A stretch of 64,000 nt of DNA from Sphingobacteriales bacterium 50-39 (GTDB lineage Bacteria > Bacteroidota > Bacteroidia > Chitinophagales > Chitinophagaceae), in NCBI GenBank assembly GCA_001898505.1, contig MKTZ01000010.1, positions 290,741 to 354,740 of the forward strand. Reading direction: 5' to 3'. Below, piece after piece: positions 26,404-36,191 of the stretch. The position numbers were made by a program, and so were the translations under genes. Position 1 is the first letter of the stretch, and every line of letters begins with the position of its first letter. The notes below the pieces were generated by a model. That model saw only the letters and a program-made list of their open reading frames with translations. It was not told where the DNA came from and searched no databases.

Positions 26404-27972
26404 ATGAAAATCAGACAATATAGTATACTTTCTTTGATCACTATCACCGCAGCCGTTGTTATTTATGGCTGTGTCAAGAAGCCCCTGGACCAGAAGCCTA
26501 CGGGACAATATACCACCGGCAACTATTGGCGCAATGAGAGCGATGTCATTGCCGGTGTGCTGGGTATTTACAATGTGTTGTTCACGGAGGACTGGGTAGG
26601 GCATGATCTGTATGTCTTCGATGACCAGTCGGATGATATTTCCGTGTATGGGGACCATCCGGATTTTAAGGCCATCGAGCGATTCAATATCGACCCGACC
26701 CTGCAGCTGATCTATATCACCTGGCCTTTTGCCTATGAGCAGATTGGGCGGGCGAACAATGCCATTATCTATATTCCCAAGGTGCCTGTCATTACGGACA
26801 GCATCCGGAACCGCAGTCTGGGTGAAGCCTATTTTCTGCGAGCTCATGCTTATTTTGTGCTGAGCCAGATTTATGGAGATGTGCCGCTGATTGTCGAGAG
26901 CAATGTCCTGAACGGAAATTATAATGTGGCCAAATCTTCGGTGGACACCATCCGTGCGCAAGTGGAATCAGACCTGCTGAAGGCTATCGATCTGCTGCCG
27001 GAGACCTATGGCGATGCGGACAGGGGAAGGGTGAGTAAGGGGGCAGCCTGGGGCATGCTGTGCAAGCTGTATATGTTCGAGGACAAGTTCGACAAAGCCA
27101 TCCAGTATGGGTCGCTGGTCGTCAATGATCCCAACTATGCACTGGCGCCGAACTACCAGGACAATTTTATGCTGGGAAAGCAGGAAAGCAATACGGAGAT
27201 ATTGTTTGCGGTGTGGAATAAGAACCAGGAGATATCCAATGTGCCGGCTTCCGCTATCAGCACGTATTTCACTCCCAGGGCCTGGCAGGGTTGGGGTTTT
27301 CATCATCCGACACAGAATTTTGCCGATGAGTTTGAAACTACCGATACGATACGCAAGCGTGCCACGCTGATTTCCATCGGGGATTCGATACCATACCAGA
27401 CCAATATGACGCAGATCGGCAGCGGGGATGCTTACCAGATGTTTACCGGCAAGCAGGGGCAATCCACCGGTCGCATGCTGCCCAGCATGTCTACCACCGG
27501 GTATGCCATCCGTAAGTACACCGCCTTTATGCCCAGCGGGGATGGAGGTGTAGATTATGACCTGAAGCAGCCTATCTTACGTAGCGCCGATGTATACCTG
27601 CTGGTGGCCGAGGCCAAAATCCGTCTGAATGGGGCAGGTAGCGGCGATGCGGAGATCAATGCCGTACGTACACGGGCACATTTGCTGCCAGTGACCGGAG
27701 CGGGTATGGGACAATTGATGCATGAACGCAGGGTGGAGCTGGGTGGAGAGAATATCCGCTGGCAGGACCTGCTGCGGTGGGATAAGGATAAGGTGATCAA
27801 CCTGGATACGATCGTTGGCAGACCCAAGACCGCTAGTCCTTTGCCTCCCTATAATGGTGCTACCGTCATACCGGCGCGCACCTTTGTAAGGCCCAAGCAT
27901 TATTATATGCCTTTGCCGCAGGAGATTATCGATGAGAGCAAGGGGGTTATTTTACAGAATTCGAATTATTAA
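26404..27972 (+). CDS. SusD/RagB-type substrate-binding lipoprotein
   Basis: A 522-residue outer-membrane lipoprotein with lipobox VIYGC. SusD hallmarks are present: an early KPTGQYTTGNYWRNESDVIA segment, the TPR-like AYFLRAHAYFVLSQIYGDVP, a second GMLCKLYMFEDKFDKA helix pair, and a C-terminal ELGGENIRWQDLLRWDKDK ... FVRPKHYYMPLPQEIIDES. It covers the SusC channel and selects substrate. It starts 18 bases after susC. A strong hairpin with a T-run follows 16 bases after the stop, before the glycosidase genes. The ligand is not readable from sequence but should match the downstream enzymes (alpha-GlcNAc, beta-Gal, alpha-Man). Confidence 0.95.
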   Translation: MKIRQYSILSLITITAAVVIYGCVKKPLDQKPTGQYTTGNYWRNESDVIAGVLGIYNVLFTEDWVGHDLYVFDDQSDDISVYGDHPDFKAIERFNIDPTLQLIYITWPFAYEQIGRANNAIIYIPKVPVITDSIRNRSLGEAYFLRAHAYFVLSQIYGDVPLIVESNVLNGNYNVAKSSVDTIRAQVESDLLKAIDLLPETYGDADRGRVSKGAAWGMLCKLYMFEDKFDKAIQYGSLVVNDPNYALAPNYQDNFMLGKQESNTEILFAVWNKNQEISNVPASAISTYFTPRAWQGWGFHHPTQNFADEFETTDTIRKRATLISIGDSIPYQTNMTQIGSGDAYQMFTGKQGQSTGRMLPSMSTTGYAIRKYTAFMPSGDGGVDYDLKQPILRSADVYLLVAEAKIRLNGAGSGDAEINAVRTRAHLLPVTGAGMGQLMHERRVELGGENIRWQDLLRWDKDKVINLDTIVGRPKTASPLPPYNGATVIPARTFVRPKHYYMPLPQEIIDESKGVILQNSNY

Positions 27973-27988
27973 CAACTATGGACAGCCC

Positions 27989-28017
27989 GGGGCGCCTGAC
28001 GGCGCCCCTTTATTTTT
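27989..28017 (+). terminator. Rho-independent terminator-like hairpin between susD and the glycosidases
   Basis: A perfect eight-pair stem, GGGGCGCC (27989-27996) and GGCGCCCC (28001-28008), with a TGAC loop is followed by a run of seven T in nine bases. Only 12 bases separate the T-run from the next start codon at 28030, which leaves no space for a separate promoter. It probably causes partial termination or protects the susCD message end. Confidence 0.8.
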
Positions 28018-28029
28018 GTAATTTGCGAG

Positions 28030-31000
28030 ATGAACTATAGTAAATGGATTTTTTTTGTCGGGCTGGTGCTATTCGCCGGCCCGGTTTGTGCTCAGCTGGA
28101 TAAGCCATCGCTGGATGCTTTCTTACACAGGATCGTGAAAGACAAGGCAGGCCAATTTGAAATAGTGTATATCGCCCCTCAGGACGGGAAGGATGTTTTT
28201 GAGCTGGAGGGGAAGGGGGCGAAGATCGTGCTGCGCGGTAGTAATGGTCTCAGTGTAGCCTCTGCGCTCAACTATTATCTCAAGAACTATTGTCATCACC
28301 TGGTGACCTGGAACGGGGCGCCGGAACCCTTACAGGCGGTATTGCCTGCGGTGAAGAAAAAAGTCCATCGCAGCACACCGTATCAATACCGGTATTACCT
28401 TAATTATTGCACTTTCCAATATTCCATGGCCTGGTGGGATTGGGAGAGATGGCAGCGGGAGATCGACTGGATGGCGTTGAATGGCATAAATATGCCGTTG
28501 GCGCTGACGGGTGAAGAAGCCGTTTGGCAGGAGGTATACCGGAATATGGGTTTTCAGGACCAGGAGCTGGATCGATTTTTTAGCGGTCCTGCCTATTTCT
28601 CCTGGTTGTGGATGGGGAATATCGATGCTTGGGGCGGGCCTTTGCCGGCGCATTGGAAAGAGAGCCATTTGGCGCTGCAGAAGAAGATATTGGCAGCCGA
28701 ACGGGCGTTTGGGATGAAACCTGTGTTGGGGTCTTTTACCGGTCATGTACCACCAGGCTTCAAAGACAAATTCCCTTCCGCAAAGGTGAAAAAGACGAAT
28801 TGGGATGCGGGGTTTGACGATGTATATATTCTCGATCCGTCCGACAGTCTTTTTGAGGTTGTCGGCAGAAAGTTTATCGAAGCGCAAACCCGTGTTTTTG
28901 GGACCGACCATTTTTATTCAGCGGATACTTTTAACGAGAATGTGCCTCCCACCAGCGATTCTACGTACCTGGACGGGATGAGCAAAAAAGTATATGCTTC
29001 CATGGCCGGTGCGGACCCGAAGGCTGTCTGGGTGATGCAGGGATGGATGTTCCACTATAATGCGGCCTATTGGAAGCCTACGCAGATACAAGCCTTGTTA
29101 AAGGCCGTTCCGGATGATCATATGATCCTGCTGGATCTTTATAGCGAGAGCCATCCCGTATGGAATAGAGCGGAAGCCTATTATGGCAAACCCTGGATAT
29201 GGAATATGCTGCACAATTTCGGAGGGAATATCAGCTTATGGGGGCGGATGCGGCATGCCGCGGAAGACCCGTCCAAAGCTTTTCATGATCCTTCTGCCGG
29301 GAAGATGGTTGGGATTGGACTAACCCCGGAAGGTATAGAGCAGAACCCGGCTTTGTATCAGCTGATGCTGGAAAATGTGTGGCAGGACAGTGCAGTGGAT
29401 TTGCGGTCGTGGCTGGATAATTATGCCTTACAACGCTATGGGGTATCTGATGGCGCCATCCGGATGGCCTGGCATCTTTTGGAAAGCAGCGTATATAATG
29501 GGGGGCTGACGGAAGGAGGTCCTGAATCCATCATACAGGCAAGGCCAACGCTGGATTCTGCCATCGATAGGGTGCTTACGCATCTGGACTATGATCCGGG
29601 CGTATTGCAGGGCGCCTGGACCCTTTTTGTCAACTCCGCGCCAAAACTAAAGAAAAGCGACGGCTATCGATATGACCTGGTGGATATTACCCGGCAGGTG
29701 CTGGCCAACTATGCTTCTGTGGTGCAGCAGCGTTTTGCCCGGGCATGGAAGGAAAGAGATACCGCGGGATTCCGGAAGAGCAGCAGGCAATTTTTGGAAT
29801 TGATGGATGATATGGACCGGCTGCTGGCGACGCGCAATGATTTTCTTCTGGGGCGCTGGATAAAGGAGGCGAGGGCGTGTGGTGTGACCCCGTTCGAGTC
29901 CGACCTGTATGAGAAGAATGCCAGGGATCTTGTGACGTTGTGGGGGGATAAGGAAAGCGGATTAAGGGAGTATTCGTGCCGGCAATGGAGCGGGCTTATC
30001 AGGGGCTTCTATAAACCCAGGTGGGAATTGTTCTTCCGGCGACTTGGGGCGGCGTTGAATAGCGGCCAGGAAATGGATTGGAAAGCCTTCGATGCGGACG
30101 TGAAGAGCTGGGAATGGCAGTGGGTGAATGGTCGTGATAAATATGCAGACGTTGTGAGCGGCGATGCGGTGCAAATAGCTGTTGCTTTGTATAAAAAGTA
30201 TATTGCCATGATGCAGGAGCCGGTGGCGACCAATGACGGCATATTTCCTGCGGATGCGGTGGCCAGGCCTTTTGTAGATTTTGACAGCAAAGGGTTCTTA
30301 ATAAATGGCAAACGAACTTTTCTTGTATCGGCGGGATTGGAATATGCCCGTATACCGCATGAGTTGTGGCGGGACAGGTTGTTGCGGCTGAAGCGGGCGG
30401 GCTTTAATTGTATCGAGATCTATACATTTTGGAACTGGCATGAACCGCAGGAAGGAAAATTCGACTTCAGCGGTGATCATGATCTGGGGGCCTTTCTTCG
30501 ATTGGTCGGGAGCATGGGGTTTTATGCCATCGTGCGGGTAGGACCTTATTACTGTGCCGAGTGGGACAATGGGGGTTATCCATTGTGGCTGCGATTCAAG
30601 GAAGGTGTTCGGGTGAGGGAGGATAATGAGGCGTTCGAGCGGTGTGTGGACAGATTTTTCGACAAGCTGCTGCCTGTCGTGTTCGGGCAGCAGATACACC
30701 GGGGAGGGCCTGTGATACTGGTGCAATTGGAGAATGAGCATCCACGAGGGTGGGGAACCTATATGCCGGACGGATACTTCCGGCACTTGCAGCAAAAGGC
30801 GCTTTCGATGGGTTTGAAAGTGCCTTATTTTTTTAGTGGGCTGCATCATGCGAGTGATCCGGCCGGCGATGCCGAAAATTTGGATGATCCGGGGCGTAAC
30901 AATCCCTGGCTGTCGACCGAGTTTTGGAGTGTCTGGTATAATGGCTATAGCTCAGGGGAGAAGGAGGCGAAGGAGTATGCGCGAAGAACCTGGAAGATCA

Positions 31001-33087
31001 TTGCGCATGGAGGCAATGGGTATAATTATTATATGGCGCATGGGGGGAGCAATTTTGGGTATACGAATAATGACGAAGATGCTGCATCGTATGATTATGG
31101 GGCCGCTGTGGGGCAGGCGGGTGATCTTCGGCCTATCTATTATAGTTTTCGTAAGACCGGCTGGTTTGCGCGCAGTATGCAGGAGATATTGGAGAACAGC
31201 GAGGATGCTACAGGGGAATGGAAAAGTGCGTGTAAGGATAGCGTGTTGCGTATGACGGTGAGACGGAGTCCTGCCGGGGATCTGTTGTTTGTGGACAATC
31301 CGTCGGGAGGAGTAAGATCGTTCCAATTTTCTGCCGGGGAGGACGAGCATGGAAGGGAGATGCATTTACCAGGGTTTGGGCCGTTGCAGATCGGGCCCGG
31401 AGAGATCGTGCCTATTATTCATAATGTGTCTGTTGCGCCGGGGGTGAGGCTTGACTGGGGACCTGTGCGATTGCTGGGCATCAGCAGACAGGGGAATACG
31501 ACGACGATGGTGATCTATGGAGAGGCGGGGAGTCCGGCAGAATTGTTCTTTTCGGTGAAGGGTAAGTATACCATACTTGAAGGGGGAGATGATTTTGAGC
31601 GGATGGAGGAGGAGAATTTGGTGGTGTTGCGAACAAAGTTCAGGGATTCGGATGTTCCGGTCGTGTATAGTTTTCAAGTTGGTGACCGGAAAGTGAGGAT
31701 ACTTGCTGTGAATAATGTGCTGGTAGATCGTGTATGGTTGGTGGAGAAAGGAATAATATTTGGACCGACGTATGTGGGTGAAATAAAAGGATGGGGTAAG
31801 GATCTTAGCTTTCGGGGTGAGACGGCCTGGCAGGATAGGAAGGATCCACCGGCGTTATTATATGATGCAACGGGTGAGCACCGGATACATCACGATGGGC
31901 TGATGCCGCCGCATAAGGAGATAGCTATGTTGCCACTGCGTGACTGGCATATACAACCATGGTCTTCGCCGGCTGGTGTGGAGTTCGATGATCGTAACTG
32001 GTTATCTGGCAAGCAGCCCCCGCAAATGGGGGCGGATGGAGATAGGACGGCCGATGCCTGGTACCGGAGCAAGCTACATGTGGAGGAGTCCGGCAATTAT
32101 GTATTACAGGTAGAAGGCGGCGACAGGGCGACCGTATTTGTGGATGGGAAGCCGGGGGTGCGGGTGAACCTGCATGACGGAGAGATACCGTTGACCTTGT
32201 CAAAGGGAGAGCATGTGCTGGCGATATTTACGGCACATGATGGAAGGGATAAATTAGCGGGATTTTTAGGTGATATGCATGACGTGGACAGCAAGGGGCT
32301 GACAGGTGCGGTGACATTGGTAAAGGGAGAGTCCCTGAAGCATGTGGTGGGGAACTGGAAGGTGTCGAGGGATGGTAAAGAGGAATGGAAGGACTATACG
32401 ATTGGGCAGGATGTGTTCAATAAGCAGCAGGGTACCGCGTGGTTTCGGGCGGTGCTGCCTGAGCCGCCGGCGGGTGTTTCGAAGGGTCAGCTGGTCTTCC
32501 GGAGTGTGGATGAGAATGCTACCGTATATCTCAATGGGAGGAAGCTCGCGAGACATGAGGGGTGGAATATTCCTTTTAAAGTGGCGTTGGAAGGGCTGGA
32601 TACGATGAAGCGGCCGTTGGAGCTGACTATTTTTATTGAGAATTATTCGAATGAAGGCGGGATCGATCAGCCTGTGAAAGTGAACTATCTTACCCAGGCC
32701 GCGGAGGTAACGGGGTGGTGTATGCGAGGTGGAGTAGACCAGGTCCGGGTGGGGAAGAGTGAGGGGGCGACCGCGGATACGATGACTCCCTGCTTTTATC
32801 GGGCGACATTCGATGCGCCGGCCTATGGCGCGGCGGGAGATCATCTTATCTGGAGGGTGGTGACGAAGGGCCTGGGTCATGGCTCTGTATGGGTGAATGG
32901 ACATAATTTGGGGCGATATCCCGAGAAGGTACCTGCGCCGGGGCTTTATATTCCGGAATGCTGGATGAAGGCAGGTGATAATGAGCTGCTCATTTTTGAT
33001 GAGGATGGGAAGAGTCCTGCCGGGGTGACGATTGTACCAGAACTGGCGGCCAGCAGAGATATATTCCATTATGCAAACGGACAATGA
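28030..33087 (+). CDS. Fusion of alpha-N-acetylglucosaminidase (GH89) and beta-galactosidase (GH35)
   Basis: This 1685-residue exported protein (signal ending GPVCAQ) has two glycosidase modules. Residues ~20-725 are GH89 (NAGLU-like): RYYLNYCTFQYSMAWWDWER, the two glutamates expected in catalysis, E303 in DTFNEN and E434 in TPEGIEQN, and GSFTGHVPP. Residues ~750-1150 are GH35: LERAR-type entry IEIYTFWNWHEPQEG, acid/base E903 in QLENEH, nucleophile E964 in STEFW, and MAHGGSNFGYTNNDEDA. The remainder (to 1685) holds beta-sandwich domains with jelly-roll segments as in other GH35 enzymes. Both active sites look intact. The gene follows the susD hairpin and overlaps the GH92 gene by four bases (ATGA), implying translational coupling. 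Confidence 0.93.
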   Translation: MNYSKWIFFVGLVLFAGPVCAQLDKPSLDAFLHRIVKDKAGQFEIVYIAPQDGKDVFELEGKGAKIVLRGSNGLSVASALNYYLKNYCHHLVTWNGAPEPLQAVLPAVKKKVHRSTPYQYRYYLNYCTFQYSMAWWDWERWQREIDWMALNGINMPLALTGEEAVWQEVYRNMGFQDQELDRFFSGPAYFSWLWMGNIDAWGGPLPAHWKESHLALQKKILAAERAFGMKPVLGSFTGHVPPGFKDKFPSAKVKKTNWDAGFDDVYILDPSDSLFEVVGRKFIEAQTRVFGTDHFYSADTFNENVPPTSDSTYLDGMSKKVYASMAGADPKAVWVMQGWMFHYNAAYWKPTQIQALLKAVPDDHMILLDLYSESHPVWNRAEAYYGKPWIWNMLHNFGGNISLWGRMRHAAEDPSKAFHDPSAGKMVGIGLTPEGIEQNPALYQLMLENVWQDSAVDLRSWLDNYALQRYGVSDGAIRMAWHLLESSVYNGGLTEGGPESIIQARPTLDSAIDRVLTHLDYDPGVLQGAWTLFVNSAPKLKKSDGYRYDLVDITRQVLANYASVVQQRFARAWKERDTAGFRKSSRQFLELMDDMDRLLATRNDFLLGRWIKEARACGVTPFESDLYEKNARDLVTLWGDKESGLREYSCRQWSGLIRGFYKPRWELFFRRLGAALNSGQEMDWKAFDADVKSWEWQWVNGRDKYADVVSGDAVQIAVALYKKYIAMMQEPVATNDGIFPADAVARPFVDFDSKGFLINGKRTFLVSAGLEYARIPHELWRDRLLRLKRAGFNCIEIYTFWNWHEPQEGKFDFSGDHDLGAFLRLVGSMGFYAIVRVGPYYCAEWDNGGYPLWLRFKEGVRVREDNEAFERCVDRFFDKLLPVVFGQQIHRGGPVILVQLENEHPRGWGTYMPDGYFRHLQQKALSMGLKVPYFFSGLHHASDPAGDAENLDDPGRNNPWLSTEFWSVWYNGYSSGEKEAKEYARRTWKIIAHGGNGYNYYMAHGGSNFGYTNNDEDAASYDYGAAVGQAGDLRPIYYSFRKTGWFARSMQEILENSEDATGEWKSACKDSVLRMTVRRSPAGDLLFVDNPSGGVRSFQFSAGEDEHGREMHLPGFGPLQIGPGEIVPIIHNVSVAPGVRLDWGPVRLLGISRQGNTTTMVIYGEAGSPAELFFSVKGKYTILEGGDDFERMEEENLVVLRTKFRDSDVPVVYSFQVGDRKVRILAVNNVLVDRVWLVEKGIIFGPTYVGEIKGWGKDLSFRGETAWQDRKDPPALLYDATGEHRIHHDGLMPPHKEIAMLPLRDWHIQPWSSPAGVEFDDRNWLSGKQPPQMGADGDRTADAWYRSKLHVEESGNYVLQVEGGDRATVFVDGKPGVRVNLHDGEIPLTLSKGEHVLAIFTAHDGRDKLAGFLGDMHDVDSKGLTGAVTLVKGESLKHVVGNWKVSRDGKEEWKDYTIGQDVFNKQQGTAWFRAVLPEPPAGVSKGQLVFRSVDENATVYLNGRKLARHEGWNIPFKVALEGLDTMKRPLELTIFIENYSNEGGIDQPVKVNYLTQAAEVTGWCMRGGVDQVRVGKSEGATADTMTPCFYRATFDAPAYGAAGDHLIWRVVTKGLGHGSVWVNGHNLGRYPEKVPAPGLYIPECWMKAGDNELLIFDEDGKSPAGVTIVPELAASRDIFHYANGQ

Positions 33088-36000
33088 TGCGCTATTTTAT
33101 AAGATATGGGTGGTTGCTGGCTTGCCAATTGGTGCAAGCACAGTCTCCTGATCCTTTGACCTATGTAGATCCTTTTGTCGGTACCAGCAGGAGTAATGTA
33201 TTTACGCGGTGGGGGAATGAGGGTGGTACATATCCCGGCGCTGTGGCGCCCTGGGGTGCTATGCAACTGACGCCGGAGACGAAGAGGACAGGGGGATACG
33301 ATTACAAGGACAGTACGATCTGTTTTTTTAGCTGTTACCATCATATGAGCGGCTATCCCAGCGGCTCGGCGGGAAGGATGCGGATCATGCCTGTGGGTGG
33401 AAGCGGAGCTGAGGCTGGAAGGCCTTTTCGTCATGAGGATGAGAGAGCAACACCTGGCTATTACCGGGTGCGATTGGCGGATGATGGTACGATGGTGGAA
33501 GCTACGGTGACAGAGAGAGTGGGAGTATTTCGGTTGAGTTTTCCGGCAGGAACCACACCAAGGATATTTATTGGTGGCGCGGGAGCCAATGCTGCTCTGC
33601 AATTTAACAGGCCCTATGTGAAAGAGCAGGTTTCGAATGATGGTATGGTGTTGCGTTTTTCTGCTGATACGGGTGCGATCATCATTCGAGTCAGTGTTTC
33701 GTCTGTAGGAGAAGCCAGCGCGCAAAAAAATATTGCCCGCGAGACAGATGGGTTGACATTCGAAGAAGTGCGTGAAAGGACGCAGGCCAGTTGGAGAAAG
33801 CAGTTGGGGGTCATAGAGGTGGATGATCCTGATGAAGTACATAAGAAAATATTTTATACGGCCCTGTATCATTCCATGTTGTTTCCCTGGATCATCTCCG
33901 ATGTGGATGGAAAGTATAAAGGGCAGGATGGGGTGGTGCATGTGACGCGGGGGCAACGTGAATATGGGGGATTTTCTTCCTGGGATACTTTCCGCAGCCT
34001 GCATCCTCTGCTTTGTTTGCTGTTCCCTGACCGGCAGCAGGATATGGTTCTGTCGATGATGGATGTTTACCGGCAGACCGGTTACCTGCCATCCGACCCT
34101 ATGACGGGAAATCATGCGGTGGCGGTGATTGCGGACAGTTGGGCAAAGGGTATACGGGGCTTTGACAGTGCCGAAGCGTATGCTGCCATGCGGAAAGGGG
34201 TGACCGATACGCCGTATCGGCAAAGTGATATGGCGGTGTATCGTCAGTTGGGGTATATACCTTCGACCTTTCCCGAGTCGGTGACGAGAACAGTGGAATA
34301 TGCGTATGATGACTGGGTGATATCGGAGTTCGGCAGCCGGGTAATGCAGCGGAAGGGGGAATCAGAGAGAGGATATAATTACCGGAAGCTGTTCGACCCG
34401 GCGAGCCTTTTCCTATTGCCGCGGCAGGGGGATGTCTTCAACCGGAATCCGGGTACGAGTGGATACAAGGAAGGGGATAAATGGGTATATTCCTATTTTG
34501 TACCGCAATATCCTTATGGTCTTGTCAACGTAATGGGTGGTGATGAGGAATTTACTGCGCGATTGGATAGTGCTTTACAACGTCAGGATATTCTTTTCGA
34601 CAATGAGACGGTCTTGCATATACCTTATCTTTTTGATGCTGCCGGCCGACAGGATAAGACATCTGATTGGGTGTATACCATTAGGGAGGGCCGGTATTCT
34701 GCTACACCGGGCGGGTTGCCGGGCAATGATGATCTGGGGGCGATGTCGAGCTGGTATGTCTTTAGTGCGTTGGGTTTTTATCCTGTGTGCCCTGGTTTAC
34801 CTGCCTATGACCCGGGGACCCCTCTTTTTCGGAAGGTGGTGTTACACCTGCCTTCCGGGGATGTGATTTTACGCGCTCCGAATCTAAGCGCACGGAATAG
34901 ATATGTACGGAGGGTAATGTTGGATGGGAAGGCCGGTTTATTTCGGAACCTGCTGCATGATGACATTAAAAGAGCCAGGGAGATTATATTTGAGATGGAC
35001 AGTGTAGCCCAGCGAATTCCCCCATTTTTCAGGACCGCGCCTCAATTTGGTTTTCGTGATATTTCTGTTTCCAAAAAGCAGCTGGTCTCCAATGAGCTGT
35101 TCCGTGTGCGATGGACCATAGATGGCCATTTTGCTACCGGTACAAAGATCGTGAGGCTAAAAGTCAATGGGCAAAGATATGCTGTGAAGAATTGCCTGGT
35201 TCCTATGGGGAGTACGATCGTCGACTCGATGGATTGCCGCCTTTATGCATTAGGGCGGGCGCGTCTGGAGATCGAAGGGGTGAAGGACTGGCATGTGGAT
35301 GTGAAAGTAGTAAAGGAGGGGCCGCTACGGTGGGAAATAAAGGATGTACTTGTCCGGTCACTGGTAAAAACAGGTGAGACCACTCCTGTTTCGTTCACCG
35401 TCCGGAATGTTGGAGGCGTTGCTCGCACTATTGTGACGCCTGTGAAGGTGGATGACAAGATGATGGGCGTGGATTCGTCGTGGCTGGAACCGGGGGCGTC
35501 GAAGAAAGTCTTTATAAGCCTGCCGGCTTTTTCGGTGGGATGGCAGGTGATGCAAGTGGGCGATAAAAAGGAGAAATTCAAGGTATATAGCCAACCAGTG
35601 GAATCTATTTTGCTGGACCTATCTGCCGGCGGGAAGGATAGGTCGGGATTTGGGCATGATGCGAAAGTGGTTGGAAAAGGTCCTTTGTTCGGGAAGGATC
35701 ATTATTTAGAAGTGCCAAATGCACCCGCTTTGGACAGCATGGGTGAGATGCTGACGATGATGGCCTGGGTCTATCCGATGGAGAAGGGCGAGGGGCTTGT
35801 AGATATATTTACCAAGGGGGATAATCATGTATTGCAGGTAGGTGGTAACCGGACCCTGACCTTTTTCGCAGGCGGATGGGGCAGGGGGGATTGTACGGTG
35901 GATCTTCCCTCCGACTGGTGGGGGCATTGGCATCATATAGCAGGTGTTTGCGAGGGTACTGTCCTGAAAATATATATAGATGGAGTATTGAAAGGCTCGT

Positions 36001-36191
36001 CGAATGTGGACGGGCGAGTGAATCTGTCCGTAACAAATAAGTGGACCCTGGGACGTAATGAAGAGTTTCCGGGACAGCGGGTGTTCAACGGGTATATCGA
36101 TGCGGCAAAAGTATTTACTGAACCATTGACGGAAGAAGAGATCAGGAGTCTTTACCGGTCATCATTCGCGCCACCTTTTCCCCCACGATAG
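33084..36191 (+). CDS. GH92 alpha-mannosidase with C-terminal LamG-like domain
   Basis: This 1035-residue exported protein matches GH92 calcium-dependent exo-alpha-mannosidases: DPFVGT near the start, GGTYPGAVAPWGAMQLTPET, the catalytic acid region YKEGDKWVYSYF with E463, and GNDDLGAMSSWYVFSALGFY with D549/D550. The first ~700 residues are the catalytic unit. An intervening beta domain follows, and residues ~860-1030 form a concanavalin/LamG-like module (MTMMAWVYPMEKGEGLVDIF ... WWGHWHHIAGV). LamG modules bind glycans, so it may help dock the enzyme. Its start overlaps the GH89-GH35 stop by four bases. Its last 50 bases overlap the opposite-strand oxidoreductase gene. Confidence 0.9.
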   Translation: MMRYFIRYGWLLACQLVQAQSPDPLTYVDPFVGTSRSNVFTRWGNEGGTYPGAVAPWGAMQLTPETKRTGGYDYKDSTICFFSCYHHMSGYPSGSAGRMRIMPVGGSGAEAGRPFRHEDERATPGYYRVRLADDGTMVEATVTERVGVFRLSFPAGTTPRIFIGGAGANAALQFNRPYVKEQVSNDGMVLRFSADTGAIIIRVSVSSVGEASAQKNIARETDGLTFEEVRERTQASWRKQLGVIEVDDPDEVHKKIFYTALYHSMLFPWIISDVDGKYKGQDGVVHVTRGQREYGGFSSWDTFRSLHPLLCLLFPDRQQDMVLSMMDVYRQTGYLPSDPMTGNHAVAVIADSWAKGIRGFDSAEAYAAMRKGVTDTPYRQSDMAVYRQLGYIPSTFPESVTRTVEYAYDDWVISEFGSRVMQRKGESERGYNYRKLFDPASLFLLPRQGDVFNRNPGTSGYKEGDKWVYSYFVPQYPYGLVNVMGGDEEFTARLDSALQRQDILFDNETVLHIPYLFDAAGRQDKTSDWVYTIREGRYSATPGGLPGNDDLGAMSSWYVFSALGFYPVCPGLPAYDPGTPLFRKVVLHLPSGDVILRAPNLSARNRYVRRVMLDGKAGLFRNLLHDDIKRAREIIFEMDSVAQRIPPFFRTAPQFGFRDISVSKKQLVSNELFRVRWTIDGHFATGTKIVRLKVNGQRYAVKNCLVPMGSTIVDSMDCRLYALGRARLEIEGVKDWHVDVKVVKEGPLRWEIKDVLVRSLVKTGETTPVSFTVRNVGGVARTIVTPVKVDDKMMGVDSSWLEPGASKKVFISLPAFSVGWQVMQVGDKKEKFKVYSQPVESILLDLSAGGKDRSGFGHDAKVVGKGPLFGKDHYLEVPNAPALDSMGEMLTMMAWVYPMEKGEGLVDIFTKGDNHVLQVGGNRTLTFFAGGWGRGDCTVDLPSDWWGHWHHIAGVCEGTVLKIYIDGVLKGSSNVDGRVNLSVTNKWTLGRNEEFPGQRVFNGYIDAAKVFTEPLTEEEIRSLYRSSFAPPFPPR

